Part shown: positions 1-8,060 of the stretch, in pieces
Layout: every line of letters starts with the position of its first letter
Numbering within the stretch: the stretch's first letter is position 1
Source of the DNA: Frigoribacterium sp. Leaf186
GTDB lineage: Bacteria; Actinomycetota; Actinomycetes; Actinomycetales; Microbacteriaceae
Assembly: GCF_001423905.1 (NCBI RefSeq)
Contig: NZ_LMPQ01000001.1
Span: 347,512-411,511 of the forward strand
DNA: 64,000 nt
Direction: 5' to 3'
Made by a program: the position numbers and the translations under genes
Notes under the pieces: model-generated
Told to the model about the DNA's origin: nothing
Seen by the model: only the letters and a program-made list of their open reading frames with translations
Database searches by the model: none

Positions 1-386
1 CCCGCGACGAGCGGACGCTGCTCGACGAGGCCGAGCTGGTGGGCCAGGACTCGCGAGGTGCCGGTCTCGACGACGTCGGCGTTCGTGTGGGCGGCGACGA
101 GGCCGCACCCCGCCCGGACGAGCCGCGCGACGACGGCACCCTTGGTCGTGTCTTCGGACACCGTCGACACGCCGTGGAAGAGCAGGGGGTGGTGCACGAG
201 CAGCAGGTCGGCACCCATGCCGAGGGCCTCGTCGACCGTGTCGAGCACTGCGTCGACCGCGAGGTGCACGTGGGTCACGGGCTGGTCGGGATCACCGACG
301 ACCAGGCCGGGAGAGTCCCACGACGAGGCGCCCGCGAGAGGCCAGAGACGTTCGATGACGGAGTTGACCGAGGCGAGGGTGGACAC
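1..386 (-). CDS. Nif3-like dinuclear metal-binding protein (3' end beyond window)
   Basis: This is the N-terminal 128 residues of a Nif3/YbgI-family protein (also annotated GTP cyclohydrolase I type 2-like); its C-terminus lies beyond the window. The family binds two metal ions through conserved histidines, and its role in the cell is poorly defined. Seen: VHHPLLF at residues 64-70, which supplies the metal-binding His pair, and AHTNAD at 99-104, both standard family motifs. The start is a GTG; a TAG four codons upstream in the same frame, which is also the stop of the neighbouring gene, leaves no other start. It lies 9 bp downstream of the membrane-protein gene, so the two are probably cotranscribed. 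Confidence 0.85.
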   Translation of the reverse strand, partial: MSTLASVNSVIERLWPLAGASSWDSPGLVVGDPDQPVTHVHLAVDAVLDTVDEALGMGADLLLVHHPLLFHGVSTVSEDTTKGAVVARLVRAGCGLVAAHTNADVVETGTSRVLAHQLGLVEQRPLVA

Positions 387-395
387 CTCGACAGC

Positions 396-1847
396 CTAGT
401 CGCGAGCCGTCGAGCGGAACCCCGTGATCATGACCGCGACGATGAACGCGACGACTGCGGCGCCGAGGAGGGCGACGACGACCGAGACCGGCGTCGAGAG
501 GCCGGTGAGGTCGACGGCGCGGACCAGGTAGCCCTGCCAGGCGAACGAACCCAGCTCGCTCAACAGCAGGCCGAAGCCGACCACGGTGCCGAGCACGACC
601 CCGGCCACCACGCCGATCGGGCCGCGGCGGGCGACGCGCGACGCGTCGTCGGGCCGGGTCGAGACGGAGGCCAGGGCGGCCAGGCCGACGATGCCGGTCG
701 TCACGGGGACGGCGACCGTCGCGACGACGGCCGAGGCCACGGCGAGGCCGGGCACGAAGGCCAGCACCACGGCCGCGACGACGAGCAGCAGGGCCGCGGC
801 AGCGACGACGAGCGCCAGGGGGCGACGAAGCAGGGGCGGGACGGGGGCGACGGAGGCGGCCTGCGCGTCGGTGACGGACTGCGCGTCGGTGACCGGCTGC
901 GCGTCGGTGACCGGCTGCGCAACAGGGGCCGACGGGGTCGGCGCGACCAGCGCCTCCTGGTCGGCGGCCGCCTGCTCGTCGGCGTCGTCGGTCGCCGAGG
1001 CGGTGACGGCCTGGGGGCCGGTCGGCGCGATCACGGCGGGGGCGTCGGCCGGGGCCGGAGCCGCGGCGGAGTCGGTGGGGGCGGCCGGCGCGTGGCCGGC
1101 CTCGACGACGGGTCGGGGTTCGCGCGGTGCCCCGGGGGTGACCACGGGGACGACGCCGGTGAAACGCAGGCGGGTGGCCTCGAGGGCGCGCGTGGCCTCG
1201 TCGGTGCCGACGCGGGTGATCTCGTCCTCCCACGAGGCGAAGCGGGCGGCCTCGACCCGGCGCAGGTCGAGCTGGGCCTGGACCACGGCCATGAGGTCGA
1301 TCGTGGCCGTGTCGTCGAGGCGCTTCTCGACCAGACGGGCGAGCACGTCGTCGTCGAGCGTGAGTCGTTCGGGAGGCTGCGGCAGGCCGTCGGGCACCGA
1401 CACGGCGAGCACCGGCAGGGTGATCGCCGACGTGTCGACGGAGTGCCGGGCGACGCTCGCGGGGCGGGCCTCGTACGCGTCGGTGGGGACGACGTCGTCG
1501 AGGTCGACGTCGGCCCGGTGCGACGGGGTCGAGACCGGACGGGGCTCGCGGTGCGGCGGGCTGACGGGCACCTCGGCGGACGTGGGTGCGGCCGACGCGT
1601 GCACGGGTGCCTCGGGGTCGATCTCGGCAGCGGGCGCCTCGACGTCGGTCTCGGCAGCGGGGGCCTCGGGGGCGAGGGTCTGGTTCACGGGGTGGTGCTC
1701 CTGGTCGTGCCGGCCCGGCCGGGCGGAACGCTCGGGGGCGGTGTCGTCGAGGGGTGCGACGAACGTCACACGGCGCCGGTGGAACGCGACGTCGTCGTCG
1801 GGGGGTGCGATGCCCCCGACGCTCGCGGTCTGCACGTTGTCGGCCAT
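396..1847 (-). CDS. Ala/Pro/Thr-rich protein with four C-terminal membrane helices, unknown function
   Basis: A 483-residue protein that I do not recognise. The N-terminal two thirds is acidic and rich in Ala, Pro, Val and Thr with low complexity, including a VTDAQP/VTDAQS repeat around residues 310-330. The last ~150 residues hold four hydrophobic helices separated by short Arg-bearing loops, so the protein is probably anchored in the cytoplasmic membrane with a long soluble N-terminal region. An earlier in-frame ATG exists at 1907, but the chosen start (MADNVQTAS) gives a more natural N-terminus. The Nif3-like gene follows after 9 bp. Confidence 0.6.
   Translation of the reverse strand: MADNVQTASVGGIAPPDDDVAFHRRRVTFVAPLDDTAPERSARPGRHDQEHHPVNQTLAPEAPAAETDVEAPAAEIDPEAPVHASAAPTSAEVPVSPPHREPRPVSTPSHRADVDLDDVVPTDAYEARPASVARHSVDTSAITLPVLAVSVPDGLPQPPERLTLDDDVLARLVEKRLDDTATIDLMAVVQAQLDLRRVEAARFASWEDEITRVGTDEATRALEATRLRFTGVVPVVTPGAPREPRPVVEAGHAPAAPTDSAAAPAPADAPAVIAPTGPQAVTASATDDADEQAAADQEALVAPTPSAPVAQPVTDAQPVTDAQSVTDAQAASVAPVPPLLRRPLALVVAAAALLLVVAAVVLAFVPGLAVASAVVATVAVPVTTGIVGLAALASVSTRPDDASRVARRGPIGVVAGVVLGTVVGFGLLLSELGSFAWQGYLVRAVDLTGLSTPVSVVVALLGAAVVAFIVAVMITGFRSTARD
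861..914. repeat. Three tandem 18-bp units inside the membrane-protein gene
   Basis: Three adjacent 18-bp units starting ctgcgcgtcggtgac, the last two identical and the first differing at one or two bases. They are in frame and encode the VTDAQ(P/S) repeat of the linker. The length is a multiple of three, so copy number can change without a frameshift. Confidence 0.8.
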
Positions 1848-1964
1848 GCTCGGATGGTAGGTGACGAACGGCCGCTGGCCGGGCGGACTCGCCGGTCCGA
1901 CCGGCACATTCGTCGATCTCGAGGGCTCGGACGGCCGGGTCGGGTGGCGCCGACGTCGGCAGGG

Positions 1965-2771
1965 TCAGGAGGCGCGGGTCAGGTGGGCGAGCACCTCGCG
2001 CGAGACTCCCCGCGAGCCGAGTCCGAGGTGCCCGGACCGCCGGTGCACGGCGAGCGTCGCGTCCGGCAGGCCGGCGACGGTCCGGGCGACGAGGTCGAGG
2101 GGGTAGAAGCCGTCCGCTCCCCCGGCCACGACGAGCGTCGGAGCGGTGACCGCCCCGAGGCGGTCGCCCACGTCGAACGAGTCCTCGGCCTCGAGCGTGG
2201 CGACGAGGTCGTGGTGACGCTCGCCGACGACGAAGTGGGGCGCGAGTCGGCCGAACCGGCGCAGGAGGTTCGAGGCGGTGACGCCGGTGGTGGTCTGCGC
2301 GAGCATGGTCGCCGCGGCCCGCCTCGCGTCGCCGTCGCGGAGGTGTGCCGCCACGCGGCGCTGGGCCTCGCGGCCGTCGTCGCCGAGCCGGTGGGCGGCC
2401 GAGACGAGCACCAGCCGACGCACCACCAGCGGGTGGTCGACCGCGAGCTGCAGGGCGATGCTGCCGCCCGTCGAGGTGCCGACGACGTCGATCGGCCCGT
2501 CCGAGATCTCGGCGGCGGCGCGGGCGACGTCGCTCGCGAGGTCGTGCATCGTGGTGTCGGGCGGCAGTCCGCGCCGTCGGCCGAGCGTCCACAGCTCGAC
2601 CTCGTGCGCGAGCGCCGCCGTCTCGAGTCGCAGCAGGGTGCGGTCGAAGGCCGAGGGGTGGTGACGCCCCGGCCCGACGCCCGGCAGCAGGACGGTGGGC
2701 GTGCCCTCGCCGCGTCGGACGAACGGCAGGCCACCCACGGTGCCCCGGGTCGTGGCCGGTCGCGGCGTCAC
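1965..2771 (-). CDS. Alpha/beta hydrolase
   Basis: A 268-residue alpha/beta-hydrolase fold protein. Seen: an early LLPGVGPG oxyanion-region loop, the nucleophile elbow GTSTGGS, an acid candidate in VVAGGADGFYP, and a late catalytic His in RRSGHLG. This gives a complete Ser-Asp-His triad in the usual order. The substrate cannot be read from the sequence. The GTG start overlaps the TGA stop of the FAD oxidoreductase gene (GTGA), so translation is probably coupled and the two enzymes may act in one pathway. Confidence 0.8.
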   Translation of the reverse strand: MTPRPATTRGTVGGLPFVRRGEGTPTVLLPGVGPGRHHPSAFDRTLLRLETAALAHEVELWTLGRRRGLPPDTTMHDLASDVARAAAEISDGPIDVVGTSTGGSIALQLAVDHPLVVRRLVLVSAAHRLGDDGREAQRRVAAHLRDGDARRAAATMLAQTTTGVTASNLLRRFGRLAPHFVVGERHHDLVATLEAEDSFDVGDRLGAVTAPTLVVAGGADGFYPLDLVARTVAGLPDATLAVHRRSGHLGLGSRGVSREVLAHLTRAS

Positions 2772-3907
2772 GGCCGGCCCAGTCGTCGGAACCTCGCCGG
2801 GGCCTCGCCGCCCTCGACGAGGTCGACGAGGATCGAGCCGACGAGCGGCGTGAACTTGAAGCCGTGCCCCGAGAACCCGGCGCCGACCACGACGGGGCCC
2901 ACCCGGTCGAGGACGAAGTCCTCGTCGTCGGTCGACGTGTAGGTGCAGCTGATCGGGTCGGCCGTCTCGGCGTCGACGCCCGGCAGCCACTCGCGGGCGT
3001 AGCGCCGCAACGCGTCGAGCTGCTCGGGGTCGGCCCGGTACGTCCGCCGGTCGGGGTGGACGACCGGCCCCGTGCCGTGCCAGCCCGCCTTGACGCCCTC
3101 GCCCGGCGTGAGCATGCCGTAGACCACCCCGGGCCACCACGACTCGGCCGCGGCGTCGGGGTCGGGCCGGTGGTTGAAGCTCGGCCAGACGGCGTCGACG
3201 TCGCGGACGGCGAAGTGGGCGGGCTGCTCTTGCGTCACGGTGAGCCTCGGCAGGCGCACGATGCGGCCCACGACGTCGGCGGTCCACGCACCGGCCGTCA
3301 CGACGACGCGACGGGCGGTGATCTCGGCGTCGGCCGTGACGACGCGCACGCGGTCCGGCCCCTCGACGTGAAGGCCCGTGACGGGCGTCGACCAGAGCAG
3401 CCGCGCCCCGTGGGCGACGGCGGCACCGGCGAGGGCACGGAGGGCGTCGGCCGCCCGGATGCGGCCGCTGCCCGGCACGTGCAGCACCTCGGTCTCGAAC
3501 CGGATGCCCCGCCACCGCTCCCCCGCGTCGACGGGGTCGACCAGTTCGCTCGTCACGCCCGCTTCGGCGTGCAGCGCCCGCATGCGGCGGAGCATGGCGG
3601 GGCGACCGTGGTTCACGACCCCCACGAGGTCGAGCAGGGGGGTGCCGGTCTCGTCGGCCAGCGCGTCCCACCGCACCCGCGCCTCCTCGGCGAGGGCGAC
3701 GTAGTCGGCGTCGTCGTAGGCCAGGTTGAGGTTGCGCGTCGCACCGTGCGAGGCGCCGCGGTGGTGCCCCTGCTCGAACCGTTCGACGAGGACGACCTCG
3801 TGGCCTCGCGACGCGGCCTGCCAGGCCGTCGCGAGCCCCATGGCCCCACCGCCCACGACGACCAGGTCGACGTCGGCACGGGACGGGCGCGAGTCACCGG
3901 CGGGCAT
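2768..3907 (-). CDS. FAD-dependent amine oxidase of the sarcosine/N-methyltryptophan oxidase family
   Basis: A 379-residue DAO-fold flavoprotein. The N-terminus carries the dinucleotide motif VVGGGAMG and the C-terminus GAGFSGHGFKF, typical of monomeric sarcosine and N-methyltryptophan oxidases. The segment ISCTYTSTDDEDF matches the region where those enzymes carry the Cys that binds FAD covalently, and the Cys is present. The family oxidises secondary amines or N-methyl amino acids to an imine with release of H2O2; the exact substrate is unknown. It is the first gene of a two-gene unit with the alpha/beta hydrolase. The ATG start at 3907 is the first that includes the whole dinucleotide fold. 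Confidence 0.82.
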   Translation of the reverse strand: MPAGDSRPSRADVDLVVVGGGAMGLATAWQAASRGHEVVLVERFEQGHHRGASHGATRNLNLAYDDADYVALAEEARVRWDALADETGTPLLDLVGVVNHGRPAMLRRMRALHAEAGVTSELVDPVDAGERWRGIRFETEVLHVPGSGRIRAADALRALAGAAVAHGARLLWSTPVTGLHVEGPDRVRVVTADAEITARRVVVTAGAWTADVVGRIVRLPRLTVTQEQPAHFAVRDVDAVWPSFNHRPDPDAAAESWWPGVVYGMLTPGEGVKAGWHGTGPVVHPDRRTYRADPEQLDALRRYAREWLPGVDAETADPISCTYTSTDDEDFVLDRVGPVVVGAGFSGHGFKFTPLVGSILVDLVEGGEAPARFRRLGRP

Positions 3908-4072
3908 CCCCCGAGCATAGGAGGCGCGGTGCGGCACCGCCCGTCGCCTCGCGTCGGCCGGACGCCCCCACCTGTGCCCCACCCACGGGGGCTGCTGCGG
4001 CGTCGCCGCGTGCCGGTAGCATCCGACGACGGCCGCCGCGGGACGCGGTCCGCGCGACAGCAGGGGGACCAC

Positions 4073-5017
4073 GTGGACCGACCGGACGACCAGGCAGCGA
4101 CACCGGGGCACCAGGGCGTGACGCCCGCATCGGACGTGGCGGAGTGGCTCGTGCAGCGGTTCGGGCCGCTCGAGATGCGCGTGCTGCCGAGCGACTACCC
4201 CGTGGGAGGCGTCGACGCGACCGACGGGGGCCACCCCGAGATGGTGCGCGTCCGCCTCGGCACGACCGAGTTCGTCGACCTGGCGCACGACGGGTCGCAC
4301 TGGTTCGCCGTGCCGCTGCGCATCGACGCGGCCGGGCCCACGCCGCTCGACCAGCGCCGGCGGGACCCCCTCGGCGTCGGCGTGGGCGACGGGACGCCCG
4401 CCGTGCTCGACGCGGCCACGGGCTCGGTCCGCCACTGGGCCGCCCTCGTGCCGCCGGAGTCCCGTCTGGGGACGGCCTGGCCCGCTCCCCAGACGTTCGC
4501 GTCGTCGACCGCGGCGGACGCACCGTCGTCGGGCAACCGACGCGGGGTGCTGTTCGGCGTGCTGGGCGCGGTGGGCGTCCTCGCCTTCGGTGCCGTCTGC
4601 TTCGCGATGTACCAGGCCAACGGCGGTGACGCCGCCCTCGTCGAGACCGGGTCCGAGCTGGTGACCGAACTCACCACCGGGGACTGCTTCGACATGACCG
4701 ACGGCCTCGACGAGACGCTCCAGACCTTCGTCGACGTGACCGCCTGCGGCGAGATGCACCACTTCGAGGTGTTCGCCGAGCCGATCCTGGACGACGTGTC
4801 GTTCCCGGGAGACGACGAGGTGACCCGTCTCGGCGACGAGGCCTGCTACGAGTCGTTCGCCGGGTACGTCGGGTCGTCGTGGGAGGACTCGGACCTCGAC
4901 TACGGCTGGCTGACGCCGACCGAGGACTCGTGGAGCACCGGGGACCGCGAGGTCACCTGCTACCTCATGACGGATCCCGAGGGCGAGGCGGCGAGCCTCG
5001 CGGGCAGCGGGCGCTGA
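4073..5017 (+). CDS. Single-pass membrane protein with C-terminal septum-formation domain
   Basis: A 314-residue protein. An N-terminal cytoplasmic part of ~150 residues of unknown type (VRVRLGTTEFVDL...HWFAVPL) is followed by one membrane helix (GVLFGVLGAVGVLAFGAV, near residues 160-180) and an outer domain resembling the actinobacterial septum-formation domain (PF13845-like): GDCFDM, a V.ACGEMHHFEVFA stretch, a paired Cys in GDEACYESF and PTEDSW...VTCY. The family's function is not well established. The GTG start is preceded by a purine-rich AGGGGGACC site. The cardiolipin synthase gene starts 54 bp downstream on the same strand. Confidence 0.72.
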   Translation: MDRPDDQAATPGHQGVTPASDVAEWLVQRFGPLEMRVLPSDYPVGGVDATDGGHPEMVRVRLGTTEFVDLAHDGSHWFAVPLRIDAAGPTPLDQRRRDPLGVGVGDGTPAVLDAATGSVRHWAALVPPESRLGTAWPAPQTFASSTAADAPSSGNRRGVLFGVLGAVGVLAFGAVCFAMYQANGGDAALVETGSELVTELTTGDCFDMTDGLDETLQTFVDVTACGEMHHFEVFAEPILDDVSFPGDDEVTRLGDEACYESFAGYVGSSWEDSDLDYGWLTPTEDSWSTGDREVTCYLMTDPEGEAASLAGSGR

Positions 5018-5071
5018 CCTCCCCGGTGACGGGGGCGGCCCCGGGTGCCCTCGACCTGCCATGATCGGCGG

Positions 5072-6541
5072 ATGACCTGGCGCAAGCTCCTCAAGGCCTT
5101 CCCCACCGTGATCCTGGTGGTCGACATCCTCATCCGGATCGTGTCGGTGGCGGTCGTGCCGCGCAACCGGCGCCCGAGCTCGGCCATGGCGTGGCTGATG
5201 GCCATCTTCGTCGCCCCCATCCCCGGCAGCGTGCTCTACGCGCTGCTCGGCAGCTCGAAGCTGCCGAAGGACCGCCGTGACAAGCAGCGCGAGATCAACT
5301 CGCTCATCCTCGAGAACACCCAGGGCCTCGACAACCGGGTGCCGACCGACACCCAGCCGCCCTGGTTCGGCACGGTGGTCCAACTGAACCGCACACTCGG
5401 CGCGATGCCCTTGATCCCCGGCAACGCGACCCGGCTGCTGCCGGACTACGCCACGTCGATCGCGGCGATGACCGAGGCGGTCGACGCGGCCGAGCGGTAC
5501 GTGCACGTCGAGTTCTACATCTTCACCCGCGACGAGTCGACCTTCTTGTTCTTCGACGCCTTGAAGCGTGCCCACGACCGCGGCGTCAAGGTGCGGGTGC
5601 TGTACGACCACTGGGCGACCATCCGCAACCCGCAGGGCCGTGTGACGCGCACGTGGCTGCGCGAGAACGACATCCGCTTCGAGGAGATGCTGCCCTTCCA
5701 CCCCACCAAGGGCATGTGGCGGCGGCCCGACCTCCGCAACCACCGCAAGATCGTCGTCGTCGACGGCGACGTGGCCTTCACCGGCTCGCAGAACATGACC
5801 GACCCGAGCTACAACAAGCGCGGCAACATGCGGCGCGGTCTGCAGTGGAAGGACCTCATGGTGCGCCTCGACGGGCCCGCCGCGATCGGCCTCAACGCCC
5901 TGTTCATCACCGACTGGTACAGCGAGACCGACGAGCTGCCGACGGACGCCCAGGCCGGGCCCCGCGTCGAACCGCGCACGGGTGATGACGCCTACGAGTG
6001 CCAGGTCGTCCCGAGCGGGCCGGGGTTCGACGGCGAGAACAACCTGAGGCTGTTCAACGCCCTGGTCTACGGCGCGCAGGAGCGCCTGATCATCGCCAGC
6101 CCCTATTTCGTGCCCGACGACTCGATGCTCTACGCCATCACGACGGCCGCCGAGCGCGGGGTCGACGTCCAGTTGTTCGCCTGCGAGGTCGCCGACCAGT
6201 TCCTCGTGTACCACGCCCAGCGGTCGTACTACGAGACGCTGCTGCGCGCCGGGGTGCGCATCTTCTTGTACGAGAAGCCGATCGTGCTGCACTCGAAGCA
6301 CTTCACGGTCGACGACGACGTGGCCGTGATCGGCTCGAGCAACATGGACATGCGGTCGTTCAGCCTCAACTTCGAGGTGTCCCTCATGGTGCGGGGTGCC
6401 GGGTTCGTCGAGCAGGTACGCGAGATCGAAGAGGACTACCGCGCGAAGTCGCACGAGATCACCCTCGCCGGCTGGCTGACCCGACCCGCCCCCCTGCAGG
6501 TGCTCGACAACGTCGCGCGTCTGACCGCAGCGGTGCAGTAG
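5072..6541 (+). CDS. cls: Cardiolipin synthase
   Basis: A 489-residue phospholipase-D superfamily protein, the usual length for bacterial cardiolipin synthase. It joins two phosphatidylglycerol molecules to cardiolipin and glycerol at the inner membrane. Seen: two N-terminal hydrophobic segments (roughly residues 10-30 and 40-60, PLDc_N type), then two HKD motifs, NHRKIVVVDGD (His at residue 224) followed by GSQN, and LHSKHFTVDDD (His at 407) followed by GSSNMDMRSF. Both catalytic motifs are intact. The ATG (MTWRKLLK) lies just before the first membrane segment. Confidence 0.92.
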   Translation: MTWRKLLKAFPTVILVVDILIRIVSVAVVPRNRRPSSAMAWLMAIFVAPIPGSVLYALLGSSKLPKDRRDKQREINSLILENTQGLDNRVPTDTQPPWFGTVVQLNRTLGAMPLIPGNATRLLPDYATSIAAMTEAVDAAERYVHVEFYIFTRDESTFLFFDALKRAHDRGVKVRVLYDHWATIRNPQGRVTRTWLRENDIRFEEMLPFHPTKGMWRRPDLRNHRKIVVVDGDVAFTGSQNMTDPSYNKRGNMRRGLQWKDLMVRLDGPAAIGLNALFITDWYSETDELPTDAQAGPRVEPRTGDDAYECQVVPSGPGFDGENNLRLFNALVYGAQERLIIASPYFVPDDSMLYAITTAAERGVDVQLFACEVADQFLVYHAQRSYYETLLRAGVRIFLYEKPIVLHSKHFTVDDDVAVIGSSNMDMRSFSLNFEVSLMVRGAGFVEQVREIEEDYRAKSHEITLAGWLTRPAPLQVLDNVARLTAAVQ

Positions 6542-6666
6542 CGACGTCCGGGCCGGTCCGCCGACCGCCGTCACGCGACGGATGTCGTCGAATCGTGACG
6601 TCACGGCAAGCTCGCAGGAGGCGCCCCTCGCCAGTGCGGGGCAGGGAGCGTAGCGTCACCGGGGTG

Positions 6667-8052
6667 ATGCCTCCCTCCGTGAGAACAGTCGGCGAGCTCA
6701 GGCGCTCGGGCCACGTCCCGAAGCCCCTCCGCACCGAGATCCGAGACAACCTGCTCGACGCCCTGCGGGAGGGCCGCGACCCCTGGCCCGGGCTCCACGG
6801 CTTCGAGTCGACGGTCATCCCCCAACTCGAGCGGGCCCTGATCGCCGGTCACGACGTCGTGCTCCTGGGTGAGCGCGGCCAGGGCAAGACCCGGCTGCTG
6901 CGCACCCTCGCGGGCCTGCTCGACGAGTGGTCGCCCGTCATCGAGGGGTCCGAGCTCGGCGAGCACCCGTTCGAGCCGATCACGACCGAGAGCCGTCGCC
7001 GGGCGGCCGAGCTCGGGGACGACCTGCCGGTCGCCTGGCGGGGCCGCGACGAGCGGTACGTCGAGAAGCTCGCGACACCCGACACGAGCGTCGCCGACCT
7101 CATCGGCGACGTCGACCCGATGCGCGTGGCCGAGGGCCGCAGCCTCGGCGACCCCGAGACGATCCACTTCGGGCTCATCCCGCGCGGACACCGCGGGATC
7201 GTCGCGGTCAACGAACTGCCCGACCTCGCCGAACGCATCCAGGTGGCGATGCTCAACGTGATGGAGGAGCGCGACATCCAGATCCGCGGGTACGTGCTGC
7301 GCCTGCCGCTCGACGTGCTCGTCGTCGCCAGCGCCAACCCCGAGGACTACACCAACCGCGGGCGCATCATCACGCCCCTGAAGGACCGCTTCGGGGCCGA
7401 GATCCGCACGCACTACCCGACCGAGCTGGTCGACGAGGTCGCGGTCGTCCGACAGGAGGCCGACCTCGTCGCCGAGGTGCCCGACCACCTCGTCGAGATC
7501 CTGGCCCGCTTCACGCGGGCCCTCCGTGAGTCGCCGTCGGTCGACCAGCGCAGCGGCGTCAGCGCCCGGTTCGCCATCGCCGGGGCCGAGACCATCGCCG
7601 CCGCCGCGCTGCACCGGGCGACCCGTCAGGGCGAGGACGTGGCGGTGGCGCGCCCGATCGACCTCGAGACCGCGGTCGACGTGCTCGGCGGCAAGATCGA
7701 GTTCGAATCGGGCGAAGAGGACCGGGCAGAGGAGGTGCTCGAGCACCTGCTGAGGTCGGCGACGGCCGAGACGGTGCGCGCGCACTTCAGGGGCCTGGAC
7801 TTCGACGCCCTCGTCGACGCCCTCGAGTCGGGTGTCATGGTGACCACCGGCGAGCAGGTGACCGCCCGGGACTTCCTGGCGGGGCTGCCCTCGCTCGGCG
7901 AGAACGACCTCTACGACCGGGTGGCGGAGCGCCTCGGCGCGACGTCCGACGGCGCCCGAGCGGGTGCGGTCGAGCTCGCGCTCGAAGGCCTCTTCCTGGC
8001 CCGGCGGGTCAGCAAGGAGAGCGGCGACGGTGAAGCGGCCTACGGGTTCTGA
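6667..8052 (+). CDS. MoxR/Mg-chelatase-type AAA+ ATPase
   Basis: A 461-residue AAA+ ATPase related to magnesium chelatase subunit I and MoxR. Walker A is GERGQGKT at residues 68-75. The Walker B region reads GIVAVNELPDL, with Asn where Asp is usual, which I believe is normal for this subfamily. Sensor-1-like ASANPED and an arginine-rich lid follow. The partner VWA gene begins 8 bp downstream. In such pairs the ATPase is thought to remodel or load metal or cofactor into a target complex through the VWA protein; here the target is unknown. A GTG three bases upstream is an alternative start. Confidence 0.85.
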   Translation: MPPSVRTVGELRRSGHVPKPLRTEIRDNLLDALREGRDPWPGLHGFESTVIPQLERALIAGHDVVLLGERGQGKTRLLRTLAGLLDEWSPVIEGSELGEHPFEPITTESRRRAAELGDDLPVAWRGRDERYVEKLATPDTSVADLIGDVDPMRVAEGRSLGDPETIHFGLIPRGHRGIVAVNELPDLAERIQVAMLNVMEERDIQIRGYVLRLPLDVLVVASANPEDYTNRGRIITPLKDRFGAEIRTHYPTELVDEVAVVRQEADLVAEVPDHLVEILARFTRALRESPSVDQRSGVSARFAIAGAETIAAAALHRATRQGEDVAVARPIDLETAVDVLGGKIEFESGEEDRAEEVLEHLLRSATAETVRAHFRGLDFDALVDALESGVMVTTGEQVTARDFLAGLPSLGENDLYDRVAERLGATSDGARAGAVELALEGLFLARRVSKESGDGEAAYGF

Positions 8053-8060
8053 GGTGCGAC

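Noticed and set aside
39-2942. Very long frame antisense to the membrane-protein, hydrolase and oxidase genes
   Set aside because: High-GC DNA gives open antisense frames. Its translation is rich in Arg, Gly and Asp without any domain, while the opposite strand has clear families.
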